A stretch of 64,000 bases of DNA. It comes from Mucilaginibacter sp. L3T2-6 (GTDB taxonomy: Bacteria; Bacteroidota; Bacteroidia; Sphingobacteriales; Sphingobacteriaceae). The stretch is taken from the NCBI RefSeq assembly GCF_030519355.1, contig NZ_JAUMKC010000009.1, forward strand, positions 124,001-188,000. Reading direction: 5' to 3'. Shown one piece after another: positions 8,936 through 18,262 of the stretch. Each line of letters starts with the position of its first letter. The first letter of the stretch is position 1. The notes below the pieces were generated by a model. That model saw only the letters and a list, made by a program, of their open reading frames with translations, was not told the DNA's origin and searched no databases. The position numbers were made by a program, and so were the translations under genes.

Positions 8936-9937
8936 TTAGTTAAACGGCCTCATTTTTCCACATGAGCAGGCACAATTATCGTCAGTGATACCAAATGCCT
9001 TTAAAAAGTGCTGATAAAAGCCTATGCGGTCGTTCATGCTGAATATGTTTTCGCCTTTATTACATTCTACTTCCCCGTTAATAATATTGATGGTCATGCC
9101 AAATCCGGGCAAACGGTTGGCGGCTTTGTCGGCTGCGGTAGGCTGCCATTTGCCAATCATTACATCGTGTGCTGATGGCTTGGCGGTTTGCGGTGTCATC
9201 CAGAAATAAATTGCAGTTTTAAATGCTGTAACTGCGTCGTTCTCCACCTTTTCAGGATTTTCAAGTAATATTTTTTTATCGCCAAAGATACAATCGGAGG
9301 CATAACCGTAGTTGCCGTTGTAGCTTAATTGCAATGGCCCGCGTCCATAATATTTTTTGCCGGGCACTGCTGGGTACGCGTCATTTTCAGTTACATAAGG
9401 AAGCGAGGTGTTGTTCTCGTGGATAAACATCAGGCCGTCGTTATACTGGCCATTTTCGCCGTGACGGGTTTCATGGGCTATATTGGCAAAAAAGGCCGCC
9501 AGCTCTCTTTTATTAGTTTGCAGGTCCTTTTCGTTACAAAAGTTACCGTAGTCAATAACGTAACTGCTATCGGGTTTCTTTTTGGCCCAATCTTCGTTCC
9601 AGTCCTCGTCCTGGCGTACGGTGGAAGATTTACCGGTAGCCTTATCTGTGCGAATAAACTGGTACACAGATACTGCCCGGCGGGTTATCTTAACCGAAAC
9701 CTGGCCCAATTCATTTACTGCCTGTGTAAAAGCAGTATAGGTATAAAATTTATCGCGCATCGGAAAGAGATCATTAAACTGCTTTTCGGTCAGCAACCTG
9801 GTGATCGATCCCTTCTGTGCGGCGGAAGGTGTATAATCTGGGGCGGTTTTACTGTTATTGCTGCTGGCGCATTTGAGGCTTAATAAGAGCGCGGCGCCAA
9901 TGACAAACGTGGATGTTATAAACAGGGGCTTTTTCAC
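8936..9937 (-). CDS. GH19-family chitinase-like lipoprotein
   Basis: The 333-residue protein has the glycoside hydrolase 19 core: [10 protein letters not shown] (151-160) with the proposed general acid Glu156, a second acidic site in FIHENN (Glu174), and [16 protein letters not shown] (196-211), the most diagnostic GH19 stretch. GH19 enzymes cleave chitin or, in some bacterial lysozyme-like members, peptidoglycan. The N terminus is a signal peptide ending [10 protein letters not shown]. Cys23 could be lipidated, but Lys just before it is atypical for a lipobox. A C-terminal cluster (CACSCGK) has three cysteines. It is the first gene of a two-gene operon. Confidence 0.88.
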   Translation of the reverse strand: MKKPLFITSTFVIGAALLLSLKCASSNNSKTAPDYTPSAAQKGSITRLLTEKQFNDLFPMRDKFYTYTAFTQAVNELGQVSVKITRRAVSVYQFIRTDKATGKSSTVRQDEDWNEDWAKKKPDSSYVIDYGNFCNEKDLQTNKRELAAFFANIAHETRHGENGQYNDGLMFIHENNTSLPYVTENDAYPAVPGKKYYGRGPLQLSYNGNYGYASDCIFGDKKILLENPEKVENDAVTAFKTAIYFWMTPQTAKPSAHDVMIGKWQPTAADKAANRLPGFGMTINIINGEVECNKGENIFSMNDRIGFYQHFLKAFGITDDNCACSCGKMRPFN

Positions 9938-10150
9938 GGTAGAATGTTTTTAAGTATCAAAGTTGAGAATAAAATTTTTATAATCATCAGTGCCTGGAAT
10001 GTTTCTGTTTTATAACGTTGAGAACTTTTACAGATCAACCCCTCGCATCTGAAATCAAAATCATAACTTCGGTAGCTTGTCGTTTTCCTTTGCAATAAAT
10101 AACTATTCTGGCTTTAATAGGAGAAATTTTTAAACGTTTTTTAATCTTAA

Positions 10151-10702
10151 ATGAAAATATATACTAAAACCGGGGACAAGGGCCTTACCTCACTGATAGG
10201 CGGCGCCCGTGTGCCTAAGCACCACATCCGCATTGAAAGCTATGGCACCGTTGATGAACTGAACTCTTATATCGGCCTTATCGCCGATCAGGAGATCACC
10301 TGGCATGATAAAGAAATTTTAAAACAGGTACAGGACAGGCTGTTTACCATCGGTTCGTCACTGGCTGCCGATCCTGAAAAATCCAAAATGGTAATTCCCG
10401 ATCTCTACCAGTCAGACATAGAGTTGCTGGAGAAGGAAATGGATGATATGAACCTTCAATTGCCCGAACTCCGGCATTTTATTTTGCCGGGAGGCAGCAA
10501 TACGGTTTCTTATTGTCATATCGCGCGTTGCGTGTGCCGACGGGCTGAGCGCATAGCCGTACATCTTGCAGAAGAAAGTACTGTAGACGAAAAGGTGATT
10601 ATCTACCTGAACAGGTTAAGTGACTATCTGTTTACGCTTGCCCGGAAAGTAGGTCACGAAAACAATGTTCCGGAGAATAAATGGATGCCGAGAGGATCAT
10701 AA
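10151..10702 (+). CDS. Cob(I)yrinic acid a,c-diamide adenosyltransferase, PduO type
   Basis: A 183-residue enzyme that transfers the adenosyl group of ATP to the cobalt of cobalamin. The N terminus KIYTKTGDKGLTSLIGG is the PduO/MMAB signature, followed by ESYGTVDELNSYIG. The C-terminal half holds CRRAER and YLNRLSDYLFTLAR, also diagnostic. No other cobalamin gene is nearby and no cobalamin riboswitch was seen in the 213 bp upstream. Confidence 0.96.
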   Translation: MKIYTKTGDKGLTSLIGGARVPKHHIRIESYGTVDELNSYIGLIADQEITWHDKEILKQVQDRLFTIGSSLAADPEKSKMVIPDLYQSDIELLEKEMDDMNLQLPELRHFILPGGSNTVSYCHIARCVCRRAERIAVHLAEESTVDEKVIIYLNRLSDYLFTLARKVGHENNVPENKWMPRGS

Positions 10703-10732
10703 CGGGTGAGTCAGGGCTTCCTAGTCACCCGT
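10702..10732. terminator. Hairpin after adenosyltransferase gene
   Basis: ACGGGTGA (10702-10709) and TCACCCGT (10725-10732) are perfect complements around a 15-bp loop, beginning at the stop codon. There is no T run after it, so it may be an RNA-stabilising hairpin rather than an intrinsic terminator. Confidence 0.45.
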
Positions 10733-10845
10733 CATTAGTAATGCCGTTTGAAGCGTAATCTGCACCATTCTGCCTATGATACAGCCGCTTATTGCGAGCC
10801 ATCAAATATGAGCCATGAACTGCTACAATTAAATGAAAAAAAATG

Positions 10846-10877
10846 TTGATAATCGACTGAAAAATATTATACTTTTG
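10846..10877 (+). promoter_or_regulatory. Bacteroidota promoter for DUF2795 gene
   Basis: TTG at 10846-10848 and TACTTTTG at 10870-10877 are 21 bp apart and match TTG-N(19-21)-TAnnTTTG. The gene starts at 10918, leaving a leader of about 35 nt. Confidence 0.65.
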
Positions 10878-10917
10878 CCAAAATTGTAAATTCACCAATA
10901 AATTAAATTATATAGAT

Positions 10918-11139
10918 ATGTATTGGACACTTGAACTTGCATCACACCTTGAGGATGCGCCCTGGCCTGCGACTAAAGATGAACTGATTGATTATGCTAT
11001 CCGCTCCGGAGCTCCGGTTGAGGTTATTGAAAATCTTCAAGCTCTGGAGGATGATGGTGAGCCGTACGAAAATATAGAGGAAATATGGCCTGATTACCCT
11101 ACAAAAGATGACTTCTTTTTTAACGAAGATGAGTATTAA
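10918..11139 (+). CDS. DUF2795 domain protein
   Basis: A 73-residue acidic protein, MYWTLELASHLEDAPWPATKDELIDYA followed by RSGAPVEVIENLQ and a very acidic tail (EDDGEPYENIEEIWPDYP). I recognise the N-terminal part as the DUF2795 fold found in many Bacteroidota, whose function is unknown. It has its own consensus promoter and a strong intrinsic terminator, so it is a monocistronic gene likely expressed at a high level. Confidence 0.9.
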   Translation: MYWTLELASHLEDAPWPATKDELIDYAIRSGAPVEVIENLQALEDDGEPYENIEEIWPDYPTKDDFFFNEDEY

Positions 11140-11160
11140 AAAACTTTAAATCGATAAAAG

Positions 11161-11183
11161 ACCCCGCTCAACGGGGTTTTTTT
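11161..11183 (+). terminator. Intrinsic terminator of DUF2795 gene
   Basis: The stem ACCCCG/CGGGGT (11161-11166 with 11172-11177) with a 5-nt loop is followed by seven T residues ending at 11183. Confidence 0.9.
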
Positions 11184-11254
11184 GTAGGTATTCTTTTTTG
11201 GAATGGTTTTGGTTACCGGTGAAATAACATTTATCAACTAAAACTTTTACAAAA

Positions 11255-11404
11255 ATGAGAAGCTTACTTTATTTAATCGCAGTAATCCTGGTAATCGGCT
11301 GGATCTTTGGATTTTTTGTTTATCCGGTAGGCGGCGGCCTTATTCACGTTCTTTTGGTAATTGCCGTTATAGCAGTACTTTTAGGAATTATACGCAGGGC
11401 ATAG
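11255..11404 (+). CDS. Small membrane protein, Lmo0937 family-like
   Basis: A 49-residue open frame begins MRSLLYLIAVILVIGWIFGF and ends GIIRRA before TAG. It has two hydrophobic helices separated by VYPVGGGLIH. This matches the small Lmo0937-type membrane proteins common in Bacteroidota, often linked to envelope stress; the role is unknown. Its stop is 19 bp before a hairpin lying between it and convergent ispD. Confidence 0.8.
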   Translation: MRSLLYLIAVILVIGWIFGFFVYPVGGGLIHVLLVIAVIAVLLGIIRRA

Positions 11405-11422
11405 GTAATAGTCCATACAAAC

Positions 11423-11464
11423 GGTCTATAGCGGTTGGTTTTATAAAATCAATCGCTATAGACC
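11423..11464. repeat. Near-perfect palindrome between convergent genes
   Basis: GGTCTATAGCGGTTG (11423-11437) and CAATCGCTATAGACC (11450-11464) are complementary at 14 of 15 positions. The 12-bp centre, GTTTTATAAAAT, contains a second palindrome. It lies between the stops of the small membrane gene and ispD and could act as a bidirectional terminator. Its GTCTATA words resemble the unit of the 7-bp-period element at 42773. Confidence 0.7.
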
Positions 11465-11471
11465 ATTAGAA

Positions 11472-12191
11472 TTAACTACAGTCTCTTAAAAGCATTTCTG
11501 CAATCGCAATATCTTCCGGGAATGTTATTTTAATGTTCCTGTGGTCACCCTCGGAGAGGTTAATTTTGATGCCCAATTCTTCAACTACGCTGGCATCGTC
11601 TGTAAATTTTACATTGTATGCCTGCCGGTAAGCTTTCTTTAACTGTGCCGATTGGAACGTCTGCGGGGTTTGTACAAGGTAAACGTTGTCTCGTAGCAAG
11701 CTCTTTGAGACGCCGTTTTCCATCAGTCTCACCGAGTCACGGCTTTTTACGGCTGTTATCGCATTGCCCAATTCCGCGGCGATTTGATAAGAGTTTTCAA
11801 TTATAAATTGGCTGGTTAACGGACGTACCGCGTCGTGAACGGCGATCAAAGCATGAATGTTATCATCAATTGCATCAAGTCCGTTTTTTACAGAATGAAA
11901 ACGGGTTTCTCCCCCTGCGACCAATTGATGCGGGGTAATAAATTGACGCTCAACGCAAAGCTGTTTCCAAAAAGCATGATAGGCTGACGGAAGAACCAGA
12001 ATAATTTCCGGCGTAACGGCCGATGTGGAAAACGCATTGATTGTATGCATCAAAACCGTCTTGCCACTAAATGGTAAAAACTGTTTCGGAACGATTGATT
12101 GCATACGCGTGCCCGTCCCCCCGCCGACAATAATGACGTATTTTTTTGATGCGAAATACGGATTGTGTAATGTGGGATCTGCGGACGTCAT
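11472..12191 (-). CDS. ispD: 2-C-methyl-D-erythritol 4-phosphate cytidylyltransferase
   Basis: IspD makes CDP-methylerythritol in the non-mevalonate isoprenoid pathway. The 239-residue protein has the CTP-binding glycine loop VIIVGGGTGTRMQS near residue 20, the HDAVRPL motif and FTDDASVVE near the C terminus, all family signatures. The first 17 residues before KKYVIIV are longer than usual; no later methionine offers a better start. It is co-directional with queA, with a periodic inverted repeat between them. Confidence 0.95.
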   Translation of the reverse strand: MTSADPTLHNPYFASKKYVIIVGGGTGTRMQSIVPKQFLPFSGKTVLMHTINAFSTSAVTPEIILVLPSAYHAFWKQLCVERQFITPHQLVAGGETRFHSVKNGLDAIDDNIHALIAVHDAVRPLTSQFIIENSYQIAAELGNAITAVKSRDSVRLMENGVSKSLLRDNVYLVQTPQTFQSAQLKKAYRQAYNVKFTDDASVVEELGIKINLSEGDHRNIKITFPEDIAIAEMLLRDCS

Positions 12192-12205
12192 ATTGCTAAA
12201 ATAAA

Positions 12206-12253
12206 AATGTGAGATACGATTTTATTCATACCTCACATCTAATATCTCAAATC
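12206..12253. repeat. Intergenic inverted repeat with 7-bp internal period
   Basis: The minus strand reads four 7-bp units, GATTTGA, GATATTA, GATGTGA, GGTATGA (plus coordinates 12226-12253). The other arm on the plus strand is AATGTGA, GATACGA (12206-12219). The arms are partly complementary (TGTGAGATA against TACCTCACA). The element fills the ispD-queA spacer and overlaps no gene. Confidence 0.7.
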
Positions 12254-12257
12254 TATT

Positions 12258-13307
12258 TTAGATTAACAGCATGGCATCGCCGTAGCTGTAGAAACGATAT
12301 TTTTCCTTTACAGCAATCTCGTAAGCATTCATTACATTTTCGTAACCTCCGAACGCACAAATCATCATCAGTAATGTTGACTCAGGGGTATGGAAGTTGG
12401 TTATCATAGAATTGGCTATGCTGAAATCGTATGGAGGGAAAATAAACTTACTGGTCCAGTCGTTAGCCGGCTTCAGTGTTTTATTTGCTGATACGGCCGA
12501 TTCTATGGCACGCATTGAGGTAGTACCGACAGCGCAGATCCTTTTTTTGCGTTCGATGCCCCGGTTTACAATATTTGCCTGCTTTTCTTCAATAATAAAC
12601 TGCTCAGAGTCCATCTTATGTTTAGTAAGGTCCTCAACCTCAACCGGGCGGAAAGTACCTAAGCCAACATGCAGCGTAACTTCAGCAAACTCAACGCCTT
12701 TAAGTTCCAGGCGTTTCATCAGTTCGCGGCTAAAGTGCAAGCCTGCGGTAGGTGCGGCAACCGCGCCTTCATGCTTGGCAAAAATTGTCTGGTAACGCTC
12801 TTTGTCTTCGGCAGTAGCTTTCCGTTTGATGTACTTAGGAAGAGGGGTTTCTCCTAATATTTCAACATTCTTACGGAACTCCTCGTCGGTACCGTCAAAT
12901 AAAAAGCGAATAGTACGGCCGCGTGAAGTAGTATTATCTACTACCTCGGCGATTAAAAGGTCATCGTCGCCGAAATACAGCTTATTACCAACACGTATTT
13001 TACGGGCAGGATCAACCAATACATCCCATAATCTTAATTCTTTATTTAGCTCGCGCAGCAAAAAAACCTCGATGGTAGCGCCGGTTTTTTCCTTGTTGCC
13101 ATACATGCGGGCCGGGAATACCTTGGTGTTGTTAAGGATCATTACGTCCTTATCATCAAAATAGTCCAGGACGTCTTTGAATATTTTGTGCTCAATTTTG
13201 CCTGTCTCACGGTGTAAAACCATTAATCTTGATTCGTCTCGGGTACCGGCTGGAGTGTGGGCAATCAAAGATTCAGGCAGATTAAATTTAAATTGAGATA
13301 ATTTCAT
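12258..13307 (-). CDS. queA: S-adenosylmethionine:tRNA ribosyltransferase-isomerase
   Basis: QueA builds epoxyqueuosine on the tRNA anticodon wobble base. The 349-residue protein starts [20 protein letters not shown], and includes [24 protein letters not shown] and [12 protein letters not shown], all diagnostic. Length is normal. The 248 bp between its start and the permease gene contain no recognisable feature. Confidence 0.98.
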   Translation of the reverse strand: MKLSQFKFNLPESLIAHTPAGTRDESRLMVLHRETGKIEHKIFKDVLDYFDDKDVMILNNTKVFPARMYGNKEKTGATIEVFLLRELNKELRLWDVLVDPARKIRVGNKLYFGDDDLLIAEVVDNTTSRGRTIRFLFDGTDEEFRKNVEILGETPLPKYIKRKATAEDKERYQTIFAKHEGAVAAPTAGLHFSRELMKRLELKGVEFAEVTLHVGLGTFRPVEVEDLTKHKMDSEQFIIEEKQANIVNRGIERKKRICAVGTTSMRAIESAVSANKTLKPANDWTSKFIFPPYDFSIANSMITNFHTPESTLLMMICAFGGYENVMNAYEIAVKEKYRFYSYGDAMLLI

Positions 13308-13555
13308 GTTAAAATATACGAATTTTCAAGGGTGCGAATGTACGATTTTTTTTTGTGATTTTATTGATTTTTTAACAGATTACACGGACAGCCTTATCAA
13401 TACAATTGATAATTAATAATAGTTTGAAATAATGTAACTAAAATTAAATGCGGTAGTCTAAAATTATCGGGTCTTGATATCGGCAGGGATTTGCGGAAAT
13501 CAAATTTTTTTAGTCGGTGAGATCAATTTTACACAATCGGTGAAATCATAGAATC

Positions 13556-14803
13556 ATGATAATCTTGAAACTTATAAGGGAGAGTTTTTTGTTTGCCCTG
13601 GATGCATTGCGGCAGAATAAGCTACGTACCTTCCTGTCATTAACAGGCGTTACCATTGGTATTTTTACTATCATAGCCGTTTTTTCGGCGGTGGATACAC
13701 TGAAAAACAATCTGCAAAAAAGCGTTAACAAACTGGGCAGCAATAGTATCTACGTTCAGAAATGGCCATGGGTTGGAGGTAACGACTTCCCCTGGTGGAA
13801 ATATATGCAATGGCCCGACCCGAAGCTGCGGGAGTTTGATGCCCTTCAGAAGCGCAGTCAAACCGCTCTGGCCATATCGTATGAGATTAATATTGACAAC
13901 CGTATCGTTAAATATAAAAGCAACACTGTTGAGGGTGCGCAGATAGATGCCGCCTCGCAAGACCACGATAAGACATGGAATTTTGATTTTGAAGACGGAC
14001 GTTATTTTACCGAGCTTGAATCGAAATCAGGCAGCCCGGTAGTAGTAATAGGCCATGACATTGCAACTGATCTTTTCCCGGATGGGGGCGCGGTCGGTAA
14101 GGAGTTGAAAATAATGGGCCGCAAAGTTAATGTCATCGGCGTATTTAAAAAAGAAGGGAAAGATATGCTGGGTATTTCGAGCGATAAAGAAATACTGATG
14201 CCGCTGAACTTTGCGAAGAACGTTATTGATGTGCAGAGCGGAAATTATGGCCCGCAGATAGTAGTACGCGGCAAACCCGGCATTAGCGATGTAGAGGTTG
14301 AAAGTGAAGTGCGTGGCATTATGCGTTCTGTACGGAGGCTGCGTCCGGGTGTAGAGGACAATTTCTCGTTGAATAAAACCACATTATTGTCCAATCAGCT
14401 GGATATTGTTTTCGGTATACTGAATAAGGTAGGGGGCTTCATTGGCATCTTTTCAATATTGGTTGGCGGTTTCGGTATCGCTAATATTATGTTTGTTTCC
14501 GTTAAGGAGCGTACGAATATAATCGGCATACAGAAATCACTTGGTTCAAAAAACTATTTCATATTACTGCAGTTCCTGATCGAGTCAATAGTACTTTGTT
14601 TGATGGGTGGCCTGATAGGGCTTGCGATGGTTTACGGGGCCACGGCCGCGGTAAAAGCCGCGACGGGTTTGGCCGTGGTGCTTGACATTGCCAATATTAT
14701 ACGGGGCATATCCTATTCAGTAATTATCGGGATGTTATCCGGCATTATTCCGGCTTATTTTGCAGCCCGGCTTGACCCGGTTGAGGCGATAAGGTCTAAT
14801 TAA
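13556..14803 (+). CDS. MacB/FtsX-type ABC transporter permease
   Basis: A 415-residue inner-membrane permease. One N-terminal transmembrane helix (about 25-45, LSLTGVTIGIFTIIAVFSAV) is followed by a MacB_PCD-type periplasmic domain and a C-terminal FtsX domain with three helices (near 285-305, 330-355 and 385-400), ending DPVEAIRSN as expected. Such proteins act as mechanotransmission pumps for lipoproteins, peptides or drugs with a separate ATPase. No ATPase gene is adjacent. Confidence 0.92.
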   Translation: MIILKLIRESFLFALDALRQNKLRTFLSLTGVTIGIFTIIAVFSAVDTLKNNLQKSVNKLGSNSIYVQKWPWVGGNDFPWWKYMQWPDPKLREFDALQKRSQTALAISYEINIDNRIVKYKSNTVEGAQIDAASQDHDKTWNFDFEDGRYFTELESKSGSPVVVIGHDIATDLFPDGGAVGKELKIMGRKVNVIGVFKKEGKDMLGISSDKEILMPLNFAKNVIDVQSGNYGPQIVVRGKPGISDVEVESEVRGIMRSVRRLRPGVEDNFSLNKTTLLSNQLDIVFGILNKVGGFIGIFSILVGGFGIANIMFVSVKERTNIIGIQKSLGSKNYFILLQFLIESIVLCLMGGLIGLAMVYGATAAVKAATGLAVVLDIANIIRGISYSVIIGMLSGIIPAYFAARLDPVEAIRSN

Positions 14804-14825
14804 GCAACGAGCGGATTTATTGCAT

Positions 14826-17800
14826 TCATTCAGCCTGGTCAACTATTTCGCCAATAGTATAATGCCTGGCTATTTTGTCATATAGTACATCCGGCACAAA
14901 TGGCTTGGTTAAGTAGCCATGCATACCTGCGGAAAGCGCTTTGCTATGGGTTTCAGGCATGGCATCTGCTGTAAGTGCAATTATGGGTGTTGAGGCATCG
15001 GTTTGCCTGATGATTTTAGTTGTTTCAAAACCGTCCATCTCCGGCATTTGTAAGTCCATTAATATCAGGTCGTAAAGGTTTGTTTTTAATAAATTTATTG
15101 CCGCTTCGCCACTAATAGCTTCATCCACCTCAATCATCCATTTTTTAAGGAACTTTGACGCTATCATCAAATTCATTTTGTTGTCATCCACAACCAAAAC
15201 GCGCATGCCCTGCAAATTGCGCCGGGATACTGCCGGTGCAGAAGGAGCAGCAATCGCCTCATTATTTTGTGACTGTAATGCGATATCAAATTTGATGGAG
15301 AACGAAAATTCGGTGCCTTTGCCGGGTTCACTCGTTACCGATATTGTGCTTTTATGAAGTTCTATTAACCGTTTGGTAATTGCCAATCCTAAGCCCGTTC
15401 CTCCATAGTCATTTTCGTGGCTTTGTGACTCCTGCATAAACGGATCGAAGATCATTGCAAGGTTTCCCGGCTCTATGCCTATGCCGGTATCCGCAACACT
15501 GAATTTGATAGTTACATTTTTTTCATTTATGGCTTCTTTTATAAGCTGCAGGCTTACTTTGCCTTTATGTGTAAATTTAACTGCATTGCTTAGCAGGTTA
15601 TTTAACACCTGTCCAAGCCTCACCGGGTCGCCAATTATGTTTTCAGGTATGTTGTTGTCTGTAAATAAGTCCAGTTCAAGGCCCTTTTCAGCTGCCTTCG
15701 CATAAAACGACTGTTTTATTTTCTGTGCGAGATTTAACAGGCTAAATGATTGGGCATTCAGATCAAGTTTACCGGCTTCGATTTTATTGTAATCTAAAAT
15801 ATCATTGATGATAGCCAGCAGGTTCTCACCCGAAAACTTCAGTATGTTCAGGTACTCCAGTTGCTCCGGCAGCGGGTTTTCACTGAGCAGCAAATTGGTT
15901 GTACCAATAACAGCGTTCATCGGCGTCCGTATCTCATGGCTCATAATTGATAAAAACTCTGATTTGAAATGAGATGATTTTTCAGCCTGTTCTTTCGCCG
16001 ATATCAACGCCTGGGTTGCTTTTTGCCTGTCGGTTATGTCTTCGCCTATTCCGGTTATTTCTTTAATTCTTCCATAATCATCATAGCTCACTGTATTTTG
16101 CCAGCTGATTATGCGTTCGTCGCCATTGCGGCAAATTACGGGGCTGATAAACTGGGCCTTGAAAGAATTATTGATAAACGCCTGGTATAATTCTTCGCGT
16201 TCCCGCCGGGGCACGAATTTATCCAGCCAGTTTAAGCCCATTAGCTCATCTTGCAAGTAGCCGAGCGTTTGCGCCATTTGCCGGTTACAAAAAATAATAT
16301 TCCCTCTTTTATCAATCGATATAGCAGGCATTTTTATCGTTTCCAGAACCAGCTTGTATTTGTTCTCAGAGCGTTGGTATTCTAATTCTGCCTGCTTTCG
16401 GTCTGTTATATCCTGGATTGTTCCTATCACTTTCCGCACGGTACCGTCATCGCGTCTTAATAGCTTACCTACTATAATACTTAAATATTTTACATTTCCG
16501 TTAGGCGTAATGATCCGGAATTCGTAGGATGTATGGGTAATATTTGAAATATTCTTTAACTGCTGCTTAAGTATGTGCCTGTCATTAGGATGGGCATATT
16601 TAACCAGTAACTTAACAATGCTGTCTTCTTTTACTTTATCCGGATCAATTTCGAAAATGTTATTTATTTCGTCGCTCCAGGTGAGCTTGTTTAAGGCGAT
16701 ATCCCAATTCCAGTTCCCTAATTTGGCAATAAGCTGTGCCTCGAGCAACTCGGTCCTGCTCAGCTTAATCTTTTTTTCCGTTAGCTTGGTTTCGGTTATG
16801 TCCTGTAAAACCCCGGTTATGCGCCTCAAATTGCCGTTTTCGTCTTCTACCAATTCGCCTTTTAATACCTTGATATATTTCAGTTTACCAGAAGGGGTTA
16901 TCAGCCTGTGCTCAAATGCATTTTTCCCGATATCCTGGATGTTTGTAAAATAAGCGTGCGCCACATCGCGGTCGTCAGGATGAATCAGGCTAAGGTAATA
17001 GTCAAAAGTTTCAGCGCCTTCAGGAATCCGGTCAATCTCAAGTATGTTATATAAGCTTTCTGACAAATAAGTTTCCCTCGCAGTAATATCAAAGTACCAG
17101 TTGCCAATTTTTGCGATAGATTGCGCCTCAAGTAACAGGGTCTCATTTTCTTTAAGAGCATCGGCATATTTTTTTTGTTCAGATATGTCTGTTACAGATG
17201 CAGACAAGCGGTGAGTATAATTGCCGGCCCTGTCAAAAACGGGGGTTATCCGGGCTACAAGCCATTGCCCGGTACCAAAGTCCGAAGGATAAGTTATTGA
17301 AGCAGGCTGGTGCGTCTTGATAACGTAATCCATAGCATTATTAAACTTTTCTGCCTTTTCATCACCTAAAACGTCATTTAACGTTTTGCCGATCAGGCTC
17401 GCCGGATCAATTACTCTCCCCTCAATACGTCTGAACCACGCATTCAAACATACTCTGCTTTCATCAAATTCAAAAATTATGTCGTTCAGCGAATTAATCA
17501 GGGCGTCGAGTTTTTTACTGCTCTGCCGTAGCTCTTCATCATTAATTATCAGGCTTTTATTAAGGTCGATCACGTTACTTAAAGCCTTATCGAATCGCGC
17601 CTTATAAGCGGTCGTTACCAAAAACGATACATAAGCTATAAGCGTAAATGTTATCAGCAAAACCACCAATACGCTCATGGATATATATAGCTGCCGGGCC
17701 GTTATGTATGCTGCAACAATGGCCAATAAGTTAAAACAGCATAGCGCTATAAACTCCCGGCGTTTCCGGCAAAACAGCGTGAGCGCTATAAAAATAGTTA

Positions 17801-18107
17801 TAGCACTAAAGAGGTAAACGTGGTTAAAGCCATTCCGGCTTAACAATATGCCGTTATTAATTACCAGGAAGGCGGTGATGGTTAAATATTGGCCCGCAGC
17901 ACTCAAAAACTTCAGATTCAATAGTGAGAAAGTCAGCGCTGCAAGACAGATGGTACTGCAAATCAACCGAAGCCAGATAGGATCGTAAGAGTTGTAAAAG
18001 CAAAGGTAGTGGAGCGCCGGACTAGCGATAAAAAGTCCAATCAGCAGCAGTTGGATGATGGTATTGTCGTTTTGTGTAAATGATAAAAACTTGCTTTTAA
18101 ACGACAT
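14826..18107 (-). CDS. Hybrid sensor histidine kinase with four PAS domains
   Basis: This 1093-residue protein begins with a membrane region of about six helices (15-165), followed by four PAS/PAC modules (about 195-312, 325-443, 455-572, 580-697), a HisKA domain with the phospho-His in MSHEIRTP (His724), an ATPase domain (N box 836-846, DTGIG 873-877, GGTGLGL 902-908) and a C-terminal receiver with Asp1018 in LILMDLQMPEMDG. All catalytic residues are present. It contains no DNA-binding output domain, so a partner is needed. PAS2 and PAS3 resemble each other closely (AKIGNW / AKLGNW, ITPSGKLKYI / ITPNGNVKYL), suggesting internal duplication. Confidence 0.95.
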   Translation of the reverse strand: MSFKSKFLSFTQNDNTIIQLLLIGLFIASPALHYLCFYNSYDPIWLRLICSTICLAALTFSLLNLKFLSAAGQYLTITAFLVINNGILLSRNGFNHVYLFSAITIFIALTLFCRKRREFIALCCFNLLAIVAAYITARQLYISMSVLVVLLITFTLIAYVSFLVTTAYKARFDKALSNVIDLNKSLIINDEELRQSSKKLDALINSLNDIIFEFDESRVCLNAWFRRIEGRVIDPASLIGKTLNDVLGDEKAEKFNNAMDYVIKTHQPASITYPSDFGTGQWLVARITPVFDRAGNYTHRLSASVTDISEQKKYADALKENETLLLEAQSIAKIGNWYFDITARETYLSESLYNILEIDRIPEGAETFDYYLSLIHPDDRDVAHAYFTNIQDIGKNAFEHRLITPSGKLKYIKVLKGELVEDENGNLRRITGVLQDITETKLTEKKIKLSRTELLEAQLIAKLGNWNWDIALNKLTWSDEINNIFEIDPDKVKEDSIVKLLVKYAHPNDRHILKQQLKNISNITHTSYEFRIITPNGNVKYLSIIVGKLLRRDDGTVRKVIGTIQDITDRKQAELEYQRSENKYKLVLETIKMPAISIDKRGNIIFCNRQMAQTLGYLQDELMGLNWLDKFVPRREREELYQAFINNSFKAQFISPVICRNGDERIISWQNTVSYDDYGRIKEITGIGEDITDRQKATQALISAKEQAEKSSHFKSEFLSIMSHEIRTPMNAVIGTTNLLLSENPLPEQLEYLNILKFSGENLLAIINDILDYNKIEAGKLDLNAQSFSLLNLAQKIKQSFYAKAAEKGLELDLFTDNNIPENIIGDPVRLGQVLNNLLSNAVKFTHKGKVSLQLIKEAINEKNVTIKFSVADTGIGIEPGNLAMIFDPFMQESQSHENDYGGTGLGLAITKRLIELHKSTISVTSEPGKGTEFSFSIKFDIALQSQNNEAIAAPSAPAVSRRNLQGMRVLVVDDNKMNLMIASKFLKKWMIEVDEAISGEAAINLLKTNLYDLILMDLQMPEMDGFETTKIIRQTDASTPIIALTADAMPETHSKALSAGMHGYLTKPFVPDVLYDKIARHYTIGEIVDQAE

Positions 18108-18232
18108 TTTGACCGGCTTTTATTAAACGTGATAATTAGTTTCTGTAAAATGTATCAAATTCTGACAATGATTTAACATGAAATTTTTACAATTGTCATA
18201 GGTCTTAAAGGCCATTAATACGCGGATTTAGT

Positions 18233-18240
18233 TACATTTG
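18233..18240 (+). promoter_or_regulatory. TAnnTTTG -7 element of gltA
   Basis: TACATTTG matches the -7 consensus and lies 22 bp before the gltA ATG. The -33 region is not a clear match. Confidence 0.5.
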
Positions 18241-18262
18241 TTGCAAATAAAAATATTTTCCT

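Noticed and set aside
9329..9883. 184-codon plus-strand frame opposite the GH19 gene
   Set aside because: It lies wholly antisense to a gene with clear GH19 motifs and has no family similarity or promoter.
9938..10150. Cobalamin riboswitch before the adenosyltransferase gene
   Set aside because: I could not find a B12-box-like sequence or a terminator hairpin in the spacer.
6734..14803. ABC ATPase at 6734 and permease at 13556 as one transporter
   Set aside because: They are about 6 kb apart with unrelated genes on both strands between them; no sequence evidence pairs them.
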